A DNA stretch of 64,000 nucleotides, from positions 16,956,162 through 17,020,161 of the forward strand of contig NC_092031.1 of NCBI RefSeq assembly GCF_042242105.1, in the 5' to 3' direction. The translations under genes and the position numbers were made by a program. The DNA is from Pempheris klunzingeri (Eukaryota > Chordata > Actinopteri > Acropomatiformes > Pempheridae). Positions within the stretch are counted from its first letter, which is position 1. Each line of letters opens with the position of its first letter. Below are positions 1 through 10,850 of the stretch, piece after piece. A model generated the notes under the pieces. The model saw only the letters and a program-made list of their open reading frames with translations. It was not told the origin of the DNA and did not search any database.

Positions 1-625
1 TCATTCATCACTCGTGAGTTTGTCGTCGTCGTCGTCGTCACATAGTTTTAGGAAGCATTTTCTTTAACAAGGACAAGTAAGCAAAACACCTGTTCTTTTC
101 TGCCTCTCATGCTGCTTCCAACAGTCACGGGGAAATAAATCACACAGTGAATATTCTATTTTTATACATACTGTAATTAAAATGTTTGTTTACAGTTTTG
201 CACTCTCCCTAAACGCCCACATTGTTCGTCTGTGTTACGTTGTGCCGTCAGTCATGTTTTTTGTACACTCAAAAGCAAAATAGTGCTGATAACGTTCATC
301 AAACTGCTGCTATGGCGGCATAATTTAATTTAATTTTTTTTTTTCCTGTTCATTTTAGCTATTTCTGTCAACGTTTTTTTTTTTTGGCATCACAGCCCCA
401 CACTCACGATGCGCTGTTGTGACGCTTTTTCGGGTAGATGGCAAAAAAGAGAGGAGACGATAGAGGAGGACTTAATTCTCAGTACAGCACGAGTCAGAAT
501 GCTCGATCCTGCAGTGTTAACCGTCGGCCGCATGTTGCTCTAATTCGGTGTGTTTGTTTGTTTGTGTGTGTGTGTGTGTGCGTGCGTGCGTGTGTGTGCA
601 CGTGTATGTGCCCAAGAAAGGGGAG

Positions 626-657
<32 letters not shown>

Positions 658-2676
658 TCAGTGTAGGTGTGTTTGTATAAAACGTGTTATCGCGTGTAAA
701 GAGGAAAAACAAACCCAATAACGTGCGTATGTGTTGCTGTTTGTATGCACGTGTGTCGTGCGCGTGCGTATCTACCGTATGTTCGTGTACTGAATCAGTA
801 CTTGCATTCAGCATGCCGTCTGAGCTGGGTATCACAGTTTGATAGGATTTTTATCCACATGTTGACGATGTATGTAAAAGTATATATGTACAGTTTGTAT
901 GTAAGAGACAAATGGTGAAACCTCAAAGTTGATTTGTTCTTCTTATATTGCTGGATCCGGCCAGGGGGTCGTAATCAGAAGAAACTTGTCTTGACCCGGT
1001 TAGTCATTCCTCGCACACACGTGTAACTGCTGCAAGAACTGGACACAGTGATTGAAAGACACTCAAATAAAGAAAAATCTATATCTGTAAACACTGTTAT
1101 GCCTGTTTATTATCCCTGATAATGTAATATGAGATTAATTATTATGGATTTATTTTGTGAATGCAAGATGTTTACTGATATTTCTTATTGGTTGAAGAAT
1201 GGTTGTGTCTGTGTTAGATGACACTAAAGGTTACCATAACAACAGCACTTTATAATACGCTATCAATTTACCACAGACACGCTTAAAAAATGAATGACCA
1301 TTTGAGTAGCTTCTCTCTTTGATATCAAGTTTTTTATTTTTCCTTACTGGGGGCAAAGAAAGGGACTCCCCACAAATACACACATAGCAATGTTCACATA
1401 CATGCACTGTACATACTGAAGGACACGCAGCATCAGATGTCAGATGTCACGATGTAGATTTGAAGAATGTTTATTGTCTAACAGTTGACCTTATGGAGAT
1501 AGTGGTGGAGAGCATTGTTCCATAGGTGTTCAACAGGGTTTAGATGTGGTGCCTGTTACGGCCTCAGCATTTTATTCATATAATTTTCATACTCACTCCC
1601 TGAACCTGGTGTACGGAAGTGTTTACATTTGATATGTTTCTCCACTCTTATAGTCAGGTTTTTCCTTTGATGTGTGCCCCATCCAAAAGAGGAAAGCGTG
1701 GAGCGTGAATGGTTCCTTTTTTTTTAATATATATTCTTTTGGCTCTTTTTTTTAATGACTTTTTTGAACAGTGATAGAAAGAGAACAGGTGAGAGAGAGA
1801 GAGGAGGACATGCAGCAATGAACCACAGGCTGGAGTCAAACCTTGGACGTTGCAGTAAATCGTAAGCCTTAACGGTACTCGCTTTACCAAGTGAACATTT
1901 CTGACTTCTCTGACATATAAATGTCTGTGTCTGTGTGGAGTTTCACTTGTTTTGGTGGAAAAGCAATAAACACGCTGAGAGAGCAGGAGTCATAATCTTA
2001 GACACACAAGTGGTGTCCTCCTGTGGTTATAGCTGTCCGAAATGATGGGAATGCCATCAGCTAGCAATCGTTATGGGTCCATCATTGAGCTTGTGTGCTC
2101 AGCTGTGACCTGTAACAGAAGTCATAGGCAATGTAAAGCAAAGCATCAGTCAGTCTGTACGACTGGTGTGTCGGGCCACCAACGATGCTGCCTCTCAAGA
2201 CCAAAAATCTTGACAAACAAGAGCGCCCCCCTGGACAAACATGTTCCCAACAATTAAGGACAGGACATAACCTAATGAGTCTTTGCCCCATTTAGTCCTG
2301 CCTCGTGGCACAGACTTCCATGTGTCATCTGCATGCCTGTCATCGGGGACTGAAACTGTTTCTCATTTTTAATATGAATCATCCACACAACAGCATTTGA
2401 AATATGTCTAATGGAAATCTGTCCCTTTACTCAATTTACAGTTGTAGCTTTTTAGTGGATGCTGCTTGATGAGAGGTGGATAAAGGTCGTAGATGAGCAT
2501 TCACATCTTTTAACAGCCTCCCTTCAGTTTCATAACACTTCCAAAAGTTTGCTGAGACCGAATCCACAGTCTGATTGAAGATCAAATATTGAAAATCGAA
2601 TACACTGTCAGTCCTTTCCTTTGAGCTGGGGACACATTTGGCATTTGCGGTCGTCCTGTGTGACAGCCAGTGGGCC
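1..2676. other. Gene-free 3' flank of tnfrsf13b with simple repeats
   Basis: No credible coding exon was seen. The stretch holds a short GTC trinucleotide run near 19-40, a GT-rich tract near 555-600, a run of about 27 A at 630-656, and a tRNA-like repeat relic listed separately. The text at 1500-1560 ('gttcaacagggtttagatgtggtg') is reminiscent of DNA-transposon relics common in fish, but I cannot name it. A possible ATTAAA poly(A) signal for the minus-strand gene (TTTAAT on the plus strand) lies at 2368-2373, about 300 bases past the stop codon. Confidence 0.5.
1740..1895 (-). repeat. tRNA-like SINE/MITE relic
   Basis: The text 'gaggaggacatgcagcaatg' followed by 'ctggagtcaaaccttgga' and then 'ctttaccaagtgaac' resembles a frequent teleost interspersed repeat whose tail looks like a tRNA gene (B-box-like and A-box-like text in reverse order). 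It is decayed, cannot fold as an intact tRNA by eye, and is therefore called a repeat rather than a tRNA gene. Family assignment is from memory of similar fish sequences. Confidence 0.45.
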
Positions 2677-4641
2677 TCATCCCACTGCAGCCTCTACCTG
2701 CACCCCCTGTTCAGAGGTGTACAGGTTCTCCTCAGTCCAGATAGGCCCTCCGTTTTGGATCAGGGTTCCATGGTGGACAGCCTGTGAGTAGGGTGCTCTC
2801 AGTGGCCTGTCGTTACCCTGGCCCAGTGCTTTCAGATCGGGGAAACAGTGGACACACACGCATGTCTCAGTGGGGCTGGAGTCGTCTGACGGCTCACGGT
2901 CAGCGGGACGGCTTGCATTTGTGGCAAAATCTGTAAAATGACAAAAGGAACCTGGTCTTATTTCGGCTAAACTACTCGTAGACTGTACAAATCTGTGCCT
3001 TTGGTTTGTGTCCGTGCCACACCAACCCTTGGAGCTCTGCCTCGGCTGGCCACCTGGTTGGCCGACCCTCTGGACAGGTTTGATCACACACTCGTGGTTG
3101 TGGTTTTCCTCCTTGGGTTGTGGGTTGGAGATTTTGCGCCTGGCTCGTCTCTGAAAGGTCATGAAGGCTAGAGAGAAGCTCGCAAGCAGCAGCACCATGC
3201 ACAGGGTCAGCAGCGAGTAGAACACAATAGTGGAACCCGTCAGGGCTGTTGCCGCTGAGAGCCAGCTGCACTTCGGCACGTGTGTGGTGAGCGTTTTAGT
3301 GGTCACTGAAGATGGCGGAGCTGCAGAATAGATGGGAAGAATATCTGAGTCTGCAGCTGCAGCTTTAGACTGCTCACTCATACATACTATGGGACCTTAT
3401 CTCCTTGTGCCGTGGTGCACACCTCTTAAAGGTACGGTTCTGCTTATACTACAAATGCATTCAAGTGTATAACCTGTACATTTATTCAGTCATTCAGAAT
3501 GGTTTTCACAGGGTATGGGGTACACTGCTAAGATTAGCGGGGCCTCCAGAATGTTGATGGGGTCCGAGCATTTCACACTGATAAAACTCAACAGCTCAAA
3601 TAGAATATGCTATACTTGGGGACATTTTGCTCTTTTGTTGGGCAGCCAATGGTAATCTGATCATAGGATATTAAATGAATGAAACTGTGGCCTTCCAGCC
3701 AGAACTGCTGTATTTAGGTAAACTTGTTAGCTACCTGATGACCTTCAAAAAAAAAGTCATTGCGATTGGTTCCTTCTTTTCACGAAACCTTTCTAGTCTA
3801 GTTAAACTGGTGAGCAGAACACTTTATCCACTGAAGTCTGTCTCCACAGAACGTTTGGGACTTTAAAAAAAAACAAAAAAAACGAGAGAGAAGTTACAGA
3901 GAAAGAAAAAGTCACTAAATAATTAAAGCTGTGATTCAGGCCAGCGGGGTTAGTACTCACTCTGGCAGTGCTGGGAGCATTCGGCTGGATGTCTGCCACA
4001 AACGTCATAGCACAGCACGCATTTCTTCAGCAGGCCATCATAGTAGTGGCCAAACAGCGCCTTACACTTTACAGACTCTAATGCAGTGTGAAAACAATCA
4101 GGAGAAGTGGAAGACATATGATTAACTCAGTCACTCATGCCATGTCCATTTAATCATTGTATTTACTTTATGTGTATTGCTTTATATGGATGGGGATCAA
4201 GAACAGGTTCCAGCTGAGAACCTGTTTCAAATTGTCTGATCTGTGGATTATCAGCCTCTGAGCTTAGAAATTCCTTTAATCAATGCCAGCATGTTTTTGT
4301 GACAGTTGCAACTCGCAGAACAATGATATAAACCTCTTGTGTCTCCGCTGCTGAAAAAAATAATGGCTTCAGTTTACAAAAGAAGAAGTCAGCAGTGCTA
4401 GTTGTAATGCCTGTCAAATGATCATTGTGAGTAAGGGTGGAAACATCAGCAATATGCTGAAACTTGAGCTTTTCTAAAGAATAATGTTTATTTTATCAGT
4501 CAGTTTGTATATTTGTAATAGCCCTTTAAGAAAAGGAACAATGCAGTTCATTTCAACATGTTTAAATGTCAAGAGGCAGACGTGGTTGGCGACACACTGA
4601 TCAGGGATCAGTAAGGGCATCTACAAAGAATTGGACAGATC

Positions 4642-4696
<55 letters not shown>

Positions 4697-4823
4697 ACGT
4701 GTACTCACCACAGTAACTGCTGCATCTGGCGCTGGCATGTACTTCCTTGCATTTCGTATGACAGTTCAAACACCCTTTGATCAAGAAATCCCAGTACTGA
4801 CCGTAAGGGCAGCCTCCACCCAT
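2677..4823 (-). CDS. tnfrsf13b: TNF receptor superfamily member 13B (TACI)
   Basis: TACI is a B-lymphocyte receptor for BAFF and APRIL. I assemble four coding exons: 4823-4709, 4077-3961, 3320-3027 and 2930-2677, giving 259 residues (human TACI is near 290). Exon 1 encodes CRD1, starting CPYGQYWDFLIKGC, close to human CPEEQYWDPLLGTC. Exon 2 encodes CRD2 (FGHYYDGLLKKCVLCYDVC). Exon 3 carries a membrane helix at about residues 107-131, and exon 4 has a PTETCVCVHCFPD motif like human PVETCSFCFPE. There is no signal peptide, as expected for a type III protein. The first two donors are GTGAGT and phases agree (1, 1). The last intron (2931-3026, 96 bases, weak GTTGGT donor, good acceptor) is in frame and could be retained, giving 291 residues. 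The ATG at 4823 has an in-frame stop 15 bases upstream of it, but an additional coding 5' exon is not excluded because the human gene has one. Confidence 0.85.
4643..4694. repeat. (GT)26 microsatellite beside the tnfrsf13b exon 1 donor
   Basis: Uninterrupted GT dinucleotides for about 52 bases. Read on the coding (minus) strand this is a CA repeat that starts about 14 bases inside intron 1, just after the GTGAGTACACGTGTAC donor region of tnfrsf13b. Confidence 0.95.
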
Positions 4824-7413
4824 CAGCCCTGATAACCGTCACACTGACAGAGAGAGAGAGAGTGTAGAAGAAATATCAGGGGCGAGTAACCATAAATATG
4901 TGAAAAATCTTATCTGTGCTATGCACATGTAGCGTGTAGGTAGCTGATACAGCAGCCTAAACCAGTCAGGAAAACAGGCAGGAAGACAGTGTGAGTCCAA
5001 TATTTACTAAATGCTGTAATTTTGAATCTTATTCAAACTAAATTCATTATTGTGAATTGTTTCTATTTCAGTTATACATTTCTATTTCGGACTGAGCTTT
5101 GTCAAAAGTTTTTTATTTTACAATTCTTTAAATGTATCTGTTCTAATAATGATTTTTATAAGATAAAGACATAAACGACAGTAGGAATAATGCCATTTGC
5201 AGCACTATATTATTGTATAACTTGGCTCTGTATAGTGCCAAGAAAAGAGAGCTGACCTGTTTGAATTACTTGCGTGTATCTATACATTTGTAGTGAAATA
5301 TGGCCTGATCTTTTAACTATTGATAGAAATGATAGTATTGTGTTGCACTTGTCCTTACTGAAGACATTGTTAAAAGATTCATTGTAGTTTGGGAAAATTA
5401 AGTGAAATAACCAGCTTAATCACCTCAACAAAAGCAAGTCAAACCGCAAAATCAATGTAAAGAGCTTGCAGGTGTATATTGGAGCTACTCGGACTCATAA
5501 AAGCCACTCAGACTTTTTTGAGTTTGCTATTTATGAGAGGCTTCGGCTGGAAATTCCTCTCAGAAGACCTCAGATCAATAATAATTGATTCACATAAAAG
5601 TGGACGTGGTGATGGAGTCCTTTCCAGCGCTTTAAATATTCACCCATCAGACAGGTCGTCCACGTGTGGAGCTGAATCCGAACCGTCTCACCTGAAGTGG
5701 ACGCTGAGCCAAAAGGACCGCAAGACCATAACGAACAATGCTTGACGATGTAAAAAAAGAACATTCGCCTCACAGCTAAAGGCCTGAAGAAGTCGCATGA
5801 GAAGGTTGGCTTCTCTGTTCTTGAATGCACTACCACACTGTGTATGTGTATGTAGTTTTCCCAATGTAATGCAGTGTTGTGAGTGGCTCACTATCGCAGG
5901 AGCTACAACCCATCAGAGTGTGGGGTTGGGGGGTGCAGTCGAGTGCGGTGTAACTGACAGGTCAGTCCGAAATAAATGAATGAATAATGGGGTTTGAGCT
6001 GCGTCGATCAGAGCAGTCTCAGGTCATCAGAATGAAAAGCGCTCACCGTTTGACCACTGAGATTCAATTTAGAATTTTTTTTTTTTTTTTTCAAAACCAC
6101 AGCAGTATTTATAAAACATTACTTTTCCATGGAACACAGTTCTCCTAGCAAAGTGCAGACTTGACATAAGTGATTTTCCTGTTGGGCACGTAGGGGCAGC
6201 CTTTTGTAGTTTGGGATGCACATGCGTGTATTTAGTCCACCAAATAATTATGGCCGTGGCCTCGGCCTCCAGAAGGTTTGCTTTTCTCTTTTGGTCCATG
6301 GCTGCTCCTGACTAAACCCTCATTAGTGCTACTGTTATATAAAGGGGAAACACTGATTGTTAGCCAGGTGCTGTCAGTTTTAAGTTTCAGTTACAAATGG
6401 GGGTCTAGAACCTGCAGAAGCAAGTTTTTTTTATCCCCAATATCTCTTTCATTCATGAATTGAGTGTCTGCATGCTGTTGGAAATGATCTTAAGTTCAAG
6501 TCTAAATCCTAAGAACATTTTTGATATTACATTGTTGGTTAATGTGCAGATGTAGGAAGCAAGTGTGAGCTGTGCTAAAGCACGATGGTTGTAGAAAAAG
6601 GACTGCTTTGCACCAGTGTATTAACTGGGTGAGTTGGGGGAGAGTTCCTGCTTTTATGCTGCGAGGGGTCTCTTCTGCCTTTGCTGCAAAAGCAAAGCAG
6701 ACCCATTTCCTTTGGTGTTTCTCAACTGTTTTTTTCCCCTTTTGGATCAAACCTTGCATGAACAAAGTCCAGTAAGTCAGAGATAAAGGGCCATCAGCGA
6801 CATGCCAGCCTTCCCGCTGCCGCAGCCCGTACGCTTCCATCGCTTTCAGAGATCGTGTCTTTGTTCTCAAACACAGTCCTCTTCGCTCTGCTGAGCACTG
6901 AGTCAGCGGACTGTGAAAGACACACAGATCTAAACCTCCTCCGCCCTCCGCTGCTTTCACACACAGAACTGGAAGCCTGAATTATTCTTGAGTATATTTG
7001 TCACACCCCGATAATCAGCACCCATTGTCTCAGATTCCATGTACAGTTAGTACAGTATAATCATCACAAACACATACTATATGCTATATAGTATATAAGC
7101 TGGTTTTACCATTTACTTTTCAGAGACTTTACGAGAATATCATGCTCGGTCTTGCCTGCGTTATCTGTTATTGTGTGTGTGAGTGTCTGCAGATGTAACT
7201 GAAGACAGAACTGCGTTTACGGCGAAGGCGTTTCTGGTCGTCAAAGAGCTCACTGTGAGCCGCAGGGCCCCAACAACTGCGTTTCATCACTACCGCACTA
7301 GTTAGGAACTGCGACAGCGCCGGCTGAAGCCGAGGGCACAGTTCTCCCCCTCCAGCGCAGCGTTCAGTGTGTGCAGATGGGCTTGATAAGTGATGTATAG
7401 AGGGATCACTCAC

Positions 7414-7560
7414 CTGGCGAGATGAAGACGCGGTGGGAGAATCTGTGGTGTGAAGATGAGAGCGCGACAGGCCTGTATTTGAGCTTGGAGACTCATTTGG
7501 GTATGAACTCTCAGTCTGATCTGGGACTTCCCCCCTGGGCGTGATGAGCATCCCCCCCAC
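7414..7560 (-). other. Possible untranslated first exon of tnfrsf13b
   Basis: A moderately CpG-containing stretch ends in CGCCAG followed by a perfect GTGAGT donor on the minus strand. It lies 2.6 kb upstream of the TACI CRD1 exon and has the same orientation. The frames leading into that exon do not give a continuous coding join, so if it is an exon it would be 5' UTR. Its upstream limit is arbitrary, and transcript data would be needed. Confidence 0.2.
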
Positions 7561-9189
7561 TGAATCAGACTCTGAATCACAGCAGATCTGCCATAATTAG
7601 GATGTTTTGACTGTGATCGACAGAAAATATACTCACAGTTACAGATTTAATTCGGCCTGTGTTGAAAAGTTTGCTTGATTTCTTGATTTTTTTTCTTCTT
7701 CTTTCAGAAGAGCTCGGTCACATTCCGTGGGCTCTGTGATTTTAACGCATTGCAGTTCTCAAGTCCCGCCGCAAGTTTGGGATTGTTGCCTCACTGGAAT
7801 GCAAATCCTCTCCTAATGGAAATGTAAAAAGAAATGTTTATAGAAGCACATTTGTCGAACAGAAATCACCTCTCGAGTGGCAGTTTTCTTGCAGACTGCG
7901 GCACGTTTTCCTCCAGGATTTATTCCGCTGCATCCCTGCCATCATCCACGTTCACAATCCTTCCGGGCTATTCTGCCAAATGAGCTCTATGAATGAAGTC
8001 CACAGAGCTTACTTTCTGTCCAATCAGGCCGTGGCACCTTCCACTTGAAGTGCCTCGTGCAGACAATGCATTGTTTGCGATGCTTTTCTTACAGGAAATA
8101 GACTTTTTCTCAACTTCTTGACACATCTTTGCAAGAAAACCACGGGTGTGATTAGTAACTGTAAAAATGACCTCAGTCTTGGGAAAGGGGGGTTGGGTGG
8201 GCAAAATCTTTGTCACCACTCGGTTACGCACAACTGATCTCCATCAACACGCCACGCTTAAATAAAAGGGGGAGACCCTTTTATTTAAGATGGGACAGCA
8301 GCCATTTTGCTCAATATATTTTCAATTATTTCGGTTCGGATAATTTTCACTTGTTTTCAAAGAATGGCCTAACGCAGGCACTGACTCAGTGTCGTCAAGT
8401 GTTTCTGTGCAGCTTCAGGGTGTCTTTGTGTTTTATTCACATGCTGTGACTAAACCCACTTTCTCAACATCAGTGTGAAACTGTTGGGCAATTCCACACC
8501 ATGTGTTTTGCTCTCCACTGAGCACAGGAAGAAGAGTTTCAGTGTTTCATCTTCTGCTTCTCCTGTGAAAACCTGAATCTGCGAACATTGTGAAACGGAG
8601 ACATTTGGTCCCATTATAGTGAGCACATTTTAGCACATCTCTCATTTTTAAAGCCCTGCACAGCTTTTAGTTGAACTTTCTTTAATCAGTGTAAATTGCT
8701 CTGCGTGTTCTGGCGCTGGAACAAAGAGGCGGCCACCTGTAAAGCTGTTAAAGCCTCACACAGTGCCTGTTTGCTCAGCTAATACCTATTAATGATGTAC
8801 GATAACGAAGCGAAGCGTGTAAGGACAGTAATCAGAAAAGAGTAGAACTTAATAAGGCAAGTAGTAGGCAACAACTGTAGGAGAAGAAAGAACGCACCGA
8901 CTGAGATTATCTGAGAGACTCTGCTGTGCAGCTGTGAGAAGACACCGGAAATTCTGGTGCGACAAGTCATTTAAAGGTGTTAGTTTTGTTTCACGACAGA
9001 GTAATTTGGTTCTGCTTTGTGACTTTTCGAATGATGAGCTGAAGACAGCAGGATGGGAAGAGCAGCAGGTGCAGTTGTGCTGCTGCTACAGTATTTATTA
9101 GTATTGTAGAAGAGATAAATGGTCCCAGAGTTATGGAGATTAGAACTAGTTGTTCACTACTTTGCGGCATATTCGTCATGAAACAATAA

Positions 9190-9233
<44 letters not shown>
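9190..9233. repeat. (CA)22 microsatellite
   Basis: A perfect CA dinucleotide run of about 44 bases. The short open frame that crosses it on the minus strand (a run of Cys-Val) is an artefact of the repeat. Confidence 0.95.
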
Positions 9234-9235
<2 letters not shown>

Positions 9236-10812
9236 ACAGTGTATAAAAGTAATCACTCGTCTTTAACTGTTCTGATCAACTGGTTGAAGTCGTCAATGCT
9301 TTTGACAAGGGCACGATCCCTCACTGGCCTCCCACCCACGAACAAGTTAGAGATGGAGCTCTTGAGAACTGCGTGTCTGCGGTGGACCAGTCCAACGCCA
9401 CGCTTTCTGATTCTTCCAGGAAGCCGTGAAAGCCAAGCAGCCTCTGAAATGCCATACCCTCTGAAACTGACTGAATGATGCCAACAATGAACAAGTCAGT
9501 GAAAATCTGCAGGACCATACCTGAGCAAGTGTGCCGTAAATAAGTGAGACATCTGTATGTAAATCTTCTGGGCGCAACCTTGTGTGAAAAACAAAACAAA
9601 ATCCAGAGGAAAATCAAGCCGCTGAATTTGAGGAAGCTTCGACAAGAAGTGTTGAGTCACAGTGAAACCTGATGATTCTTTACATTTCCTGTAATCTCGG
9701 CTAAAATACTGTAATTTGCTTAGTTAAAACTGCTGATGAAAGGGGGATGTATATGAGGAACATATACGGGAAGATCACAGCGAAGACAGAAATAATGTAT
9801 GAGTAATATTTCTACAAACAAATATGTCTGTCACTGTCTCTTTCACTGTCTCTTTTTACCGAGTGATATTCATGATATTCACACTATAAATTCACTCCTG
9901 GACACGTTTCATATGATCATTACAACATGTAGCTGGTGAGAATACATGGGAGGGCAACACGGCAGCAGTGAAGACTTACTGACATCTAAGCATCATGGTA
10001 GCCTGATAGTAGGCAGTTTGGTGTTAGGGCCTGAAAAAAAAATTGAGGAAATGACAGAAATATGGGGAAATGTGAGGAAGAATTTGTAGTTGTAGCACAA
10101 AATACTACTTATCTCAATCCCATATATACTTCAGTCCTTTTGTTTTTAATGAATTTGCAAAGAAAATCTTATTTTAGCTTTGTCGTTAACAGGTAGTGAG
10201 TGTAGATCGCAACAAAACAGCAACAAAACAAAAATTGCAAAACGTAAAGGAGCCTGAATGCTGAAATTGCAACCTGCATATTATCACTACTGCTTATATA
10301 AATGTCTTTTTTTTCTTGTACTGTGTGTTATATTGTGGTGAAAAACACAAGCGATTGATGTTAATCCAAAAGAGGTGGATAGAAAGTAAAGAAACCTGGA
10401 TCATACCTCTTAGCAAGTTCAGAAACCTGAACACCCAGAATAGACTCTCTGCAGATGGTTAGTCAAATTCAGAAAAGGAAAAAAAGAGTAAAAAAACAGA
10501 ACAATGCAAAAAAAAAAAAAAGCCCAAATCATGACTCAATCAGTCGTTTGGCAGCCTTTGCTCAGTCAGTTAAGGTAATCCACTTCGCCTTTCTCTGCCG
10601 AAATATTTGCATGAACAGCATCAACAAGCATTATTAATTCCTACTTTTTGAGACGTTTTAATGTGGTACGTTTAGGACGAACAATCACATTATTTTTCTT
10701 GATTTTGGAGAGGATTGTGGAAACTCAAGCAGTCTTAAATACGAATTAACTTAAATTTGAAGTCAGACCTGGTGAGCTCTTTTCCTGGCATCAGAAAAGA
10801 GTAGTCCAGGAG

Positions 10813-10848
<36 letters not shown>
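10813..10848. repeat. (TGC)12 trinucleotide repeat
   Basis: Twelve uninterrupted TGC units (CAG/GCA on the minus strand). It sits in otherwise ordinary intergenic sequence. The minus-strand frames that read it as poly-Ala or poly-Ser lack any recognisable domain, so I treat it as a non-coding microsatellite. Confidence 0.95.

Positions 10849-10850
<2 letters not shown>

Noticed and set aside
438-835. Open frames across the GT-rich and poly(A) tracts near 0.5-0.8 kb
   Set aside because: They consist largely of Cys-Val, His-Thr or Lys/Phe runs produced by simple repeats, with no domain or splice context.
1790-1885. Possible tRNA gene
   Set aside because: The tRNA-like text is decayed and embedded in a known style of fish repeat; no intact cloverleaf could be drawn.
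7168-7560. 130-codon minus-strand frame as a protein gene
   Set aside because: Low-complexity Ser/Thr/His composition with no domain; the interior GTGAGT suggests, at most, an untranslated exon edge.
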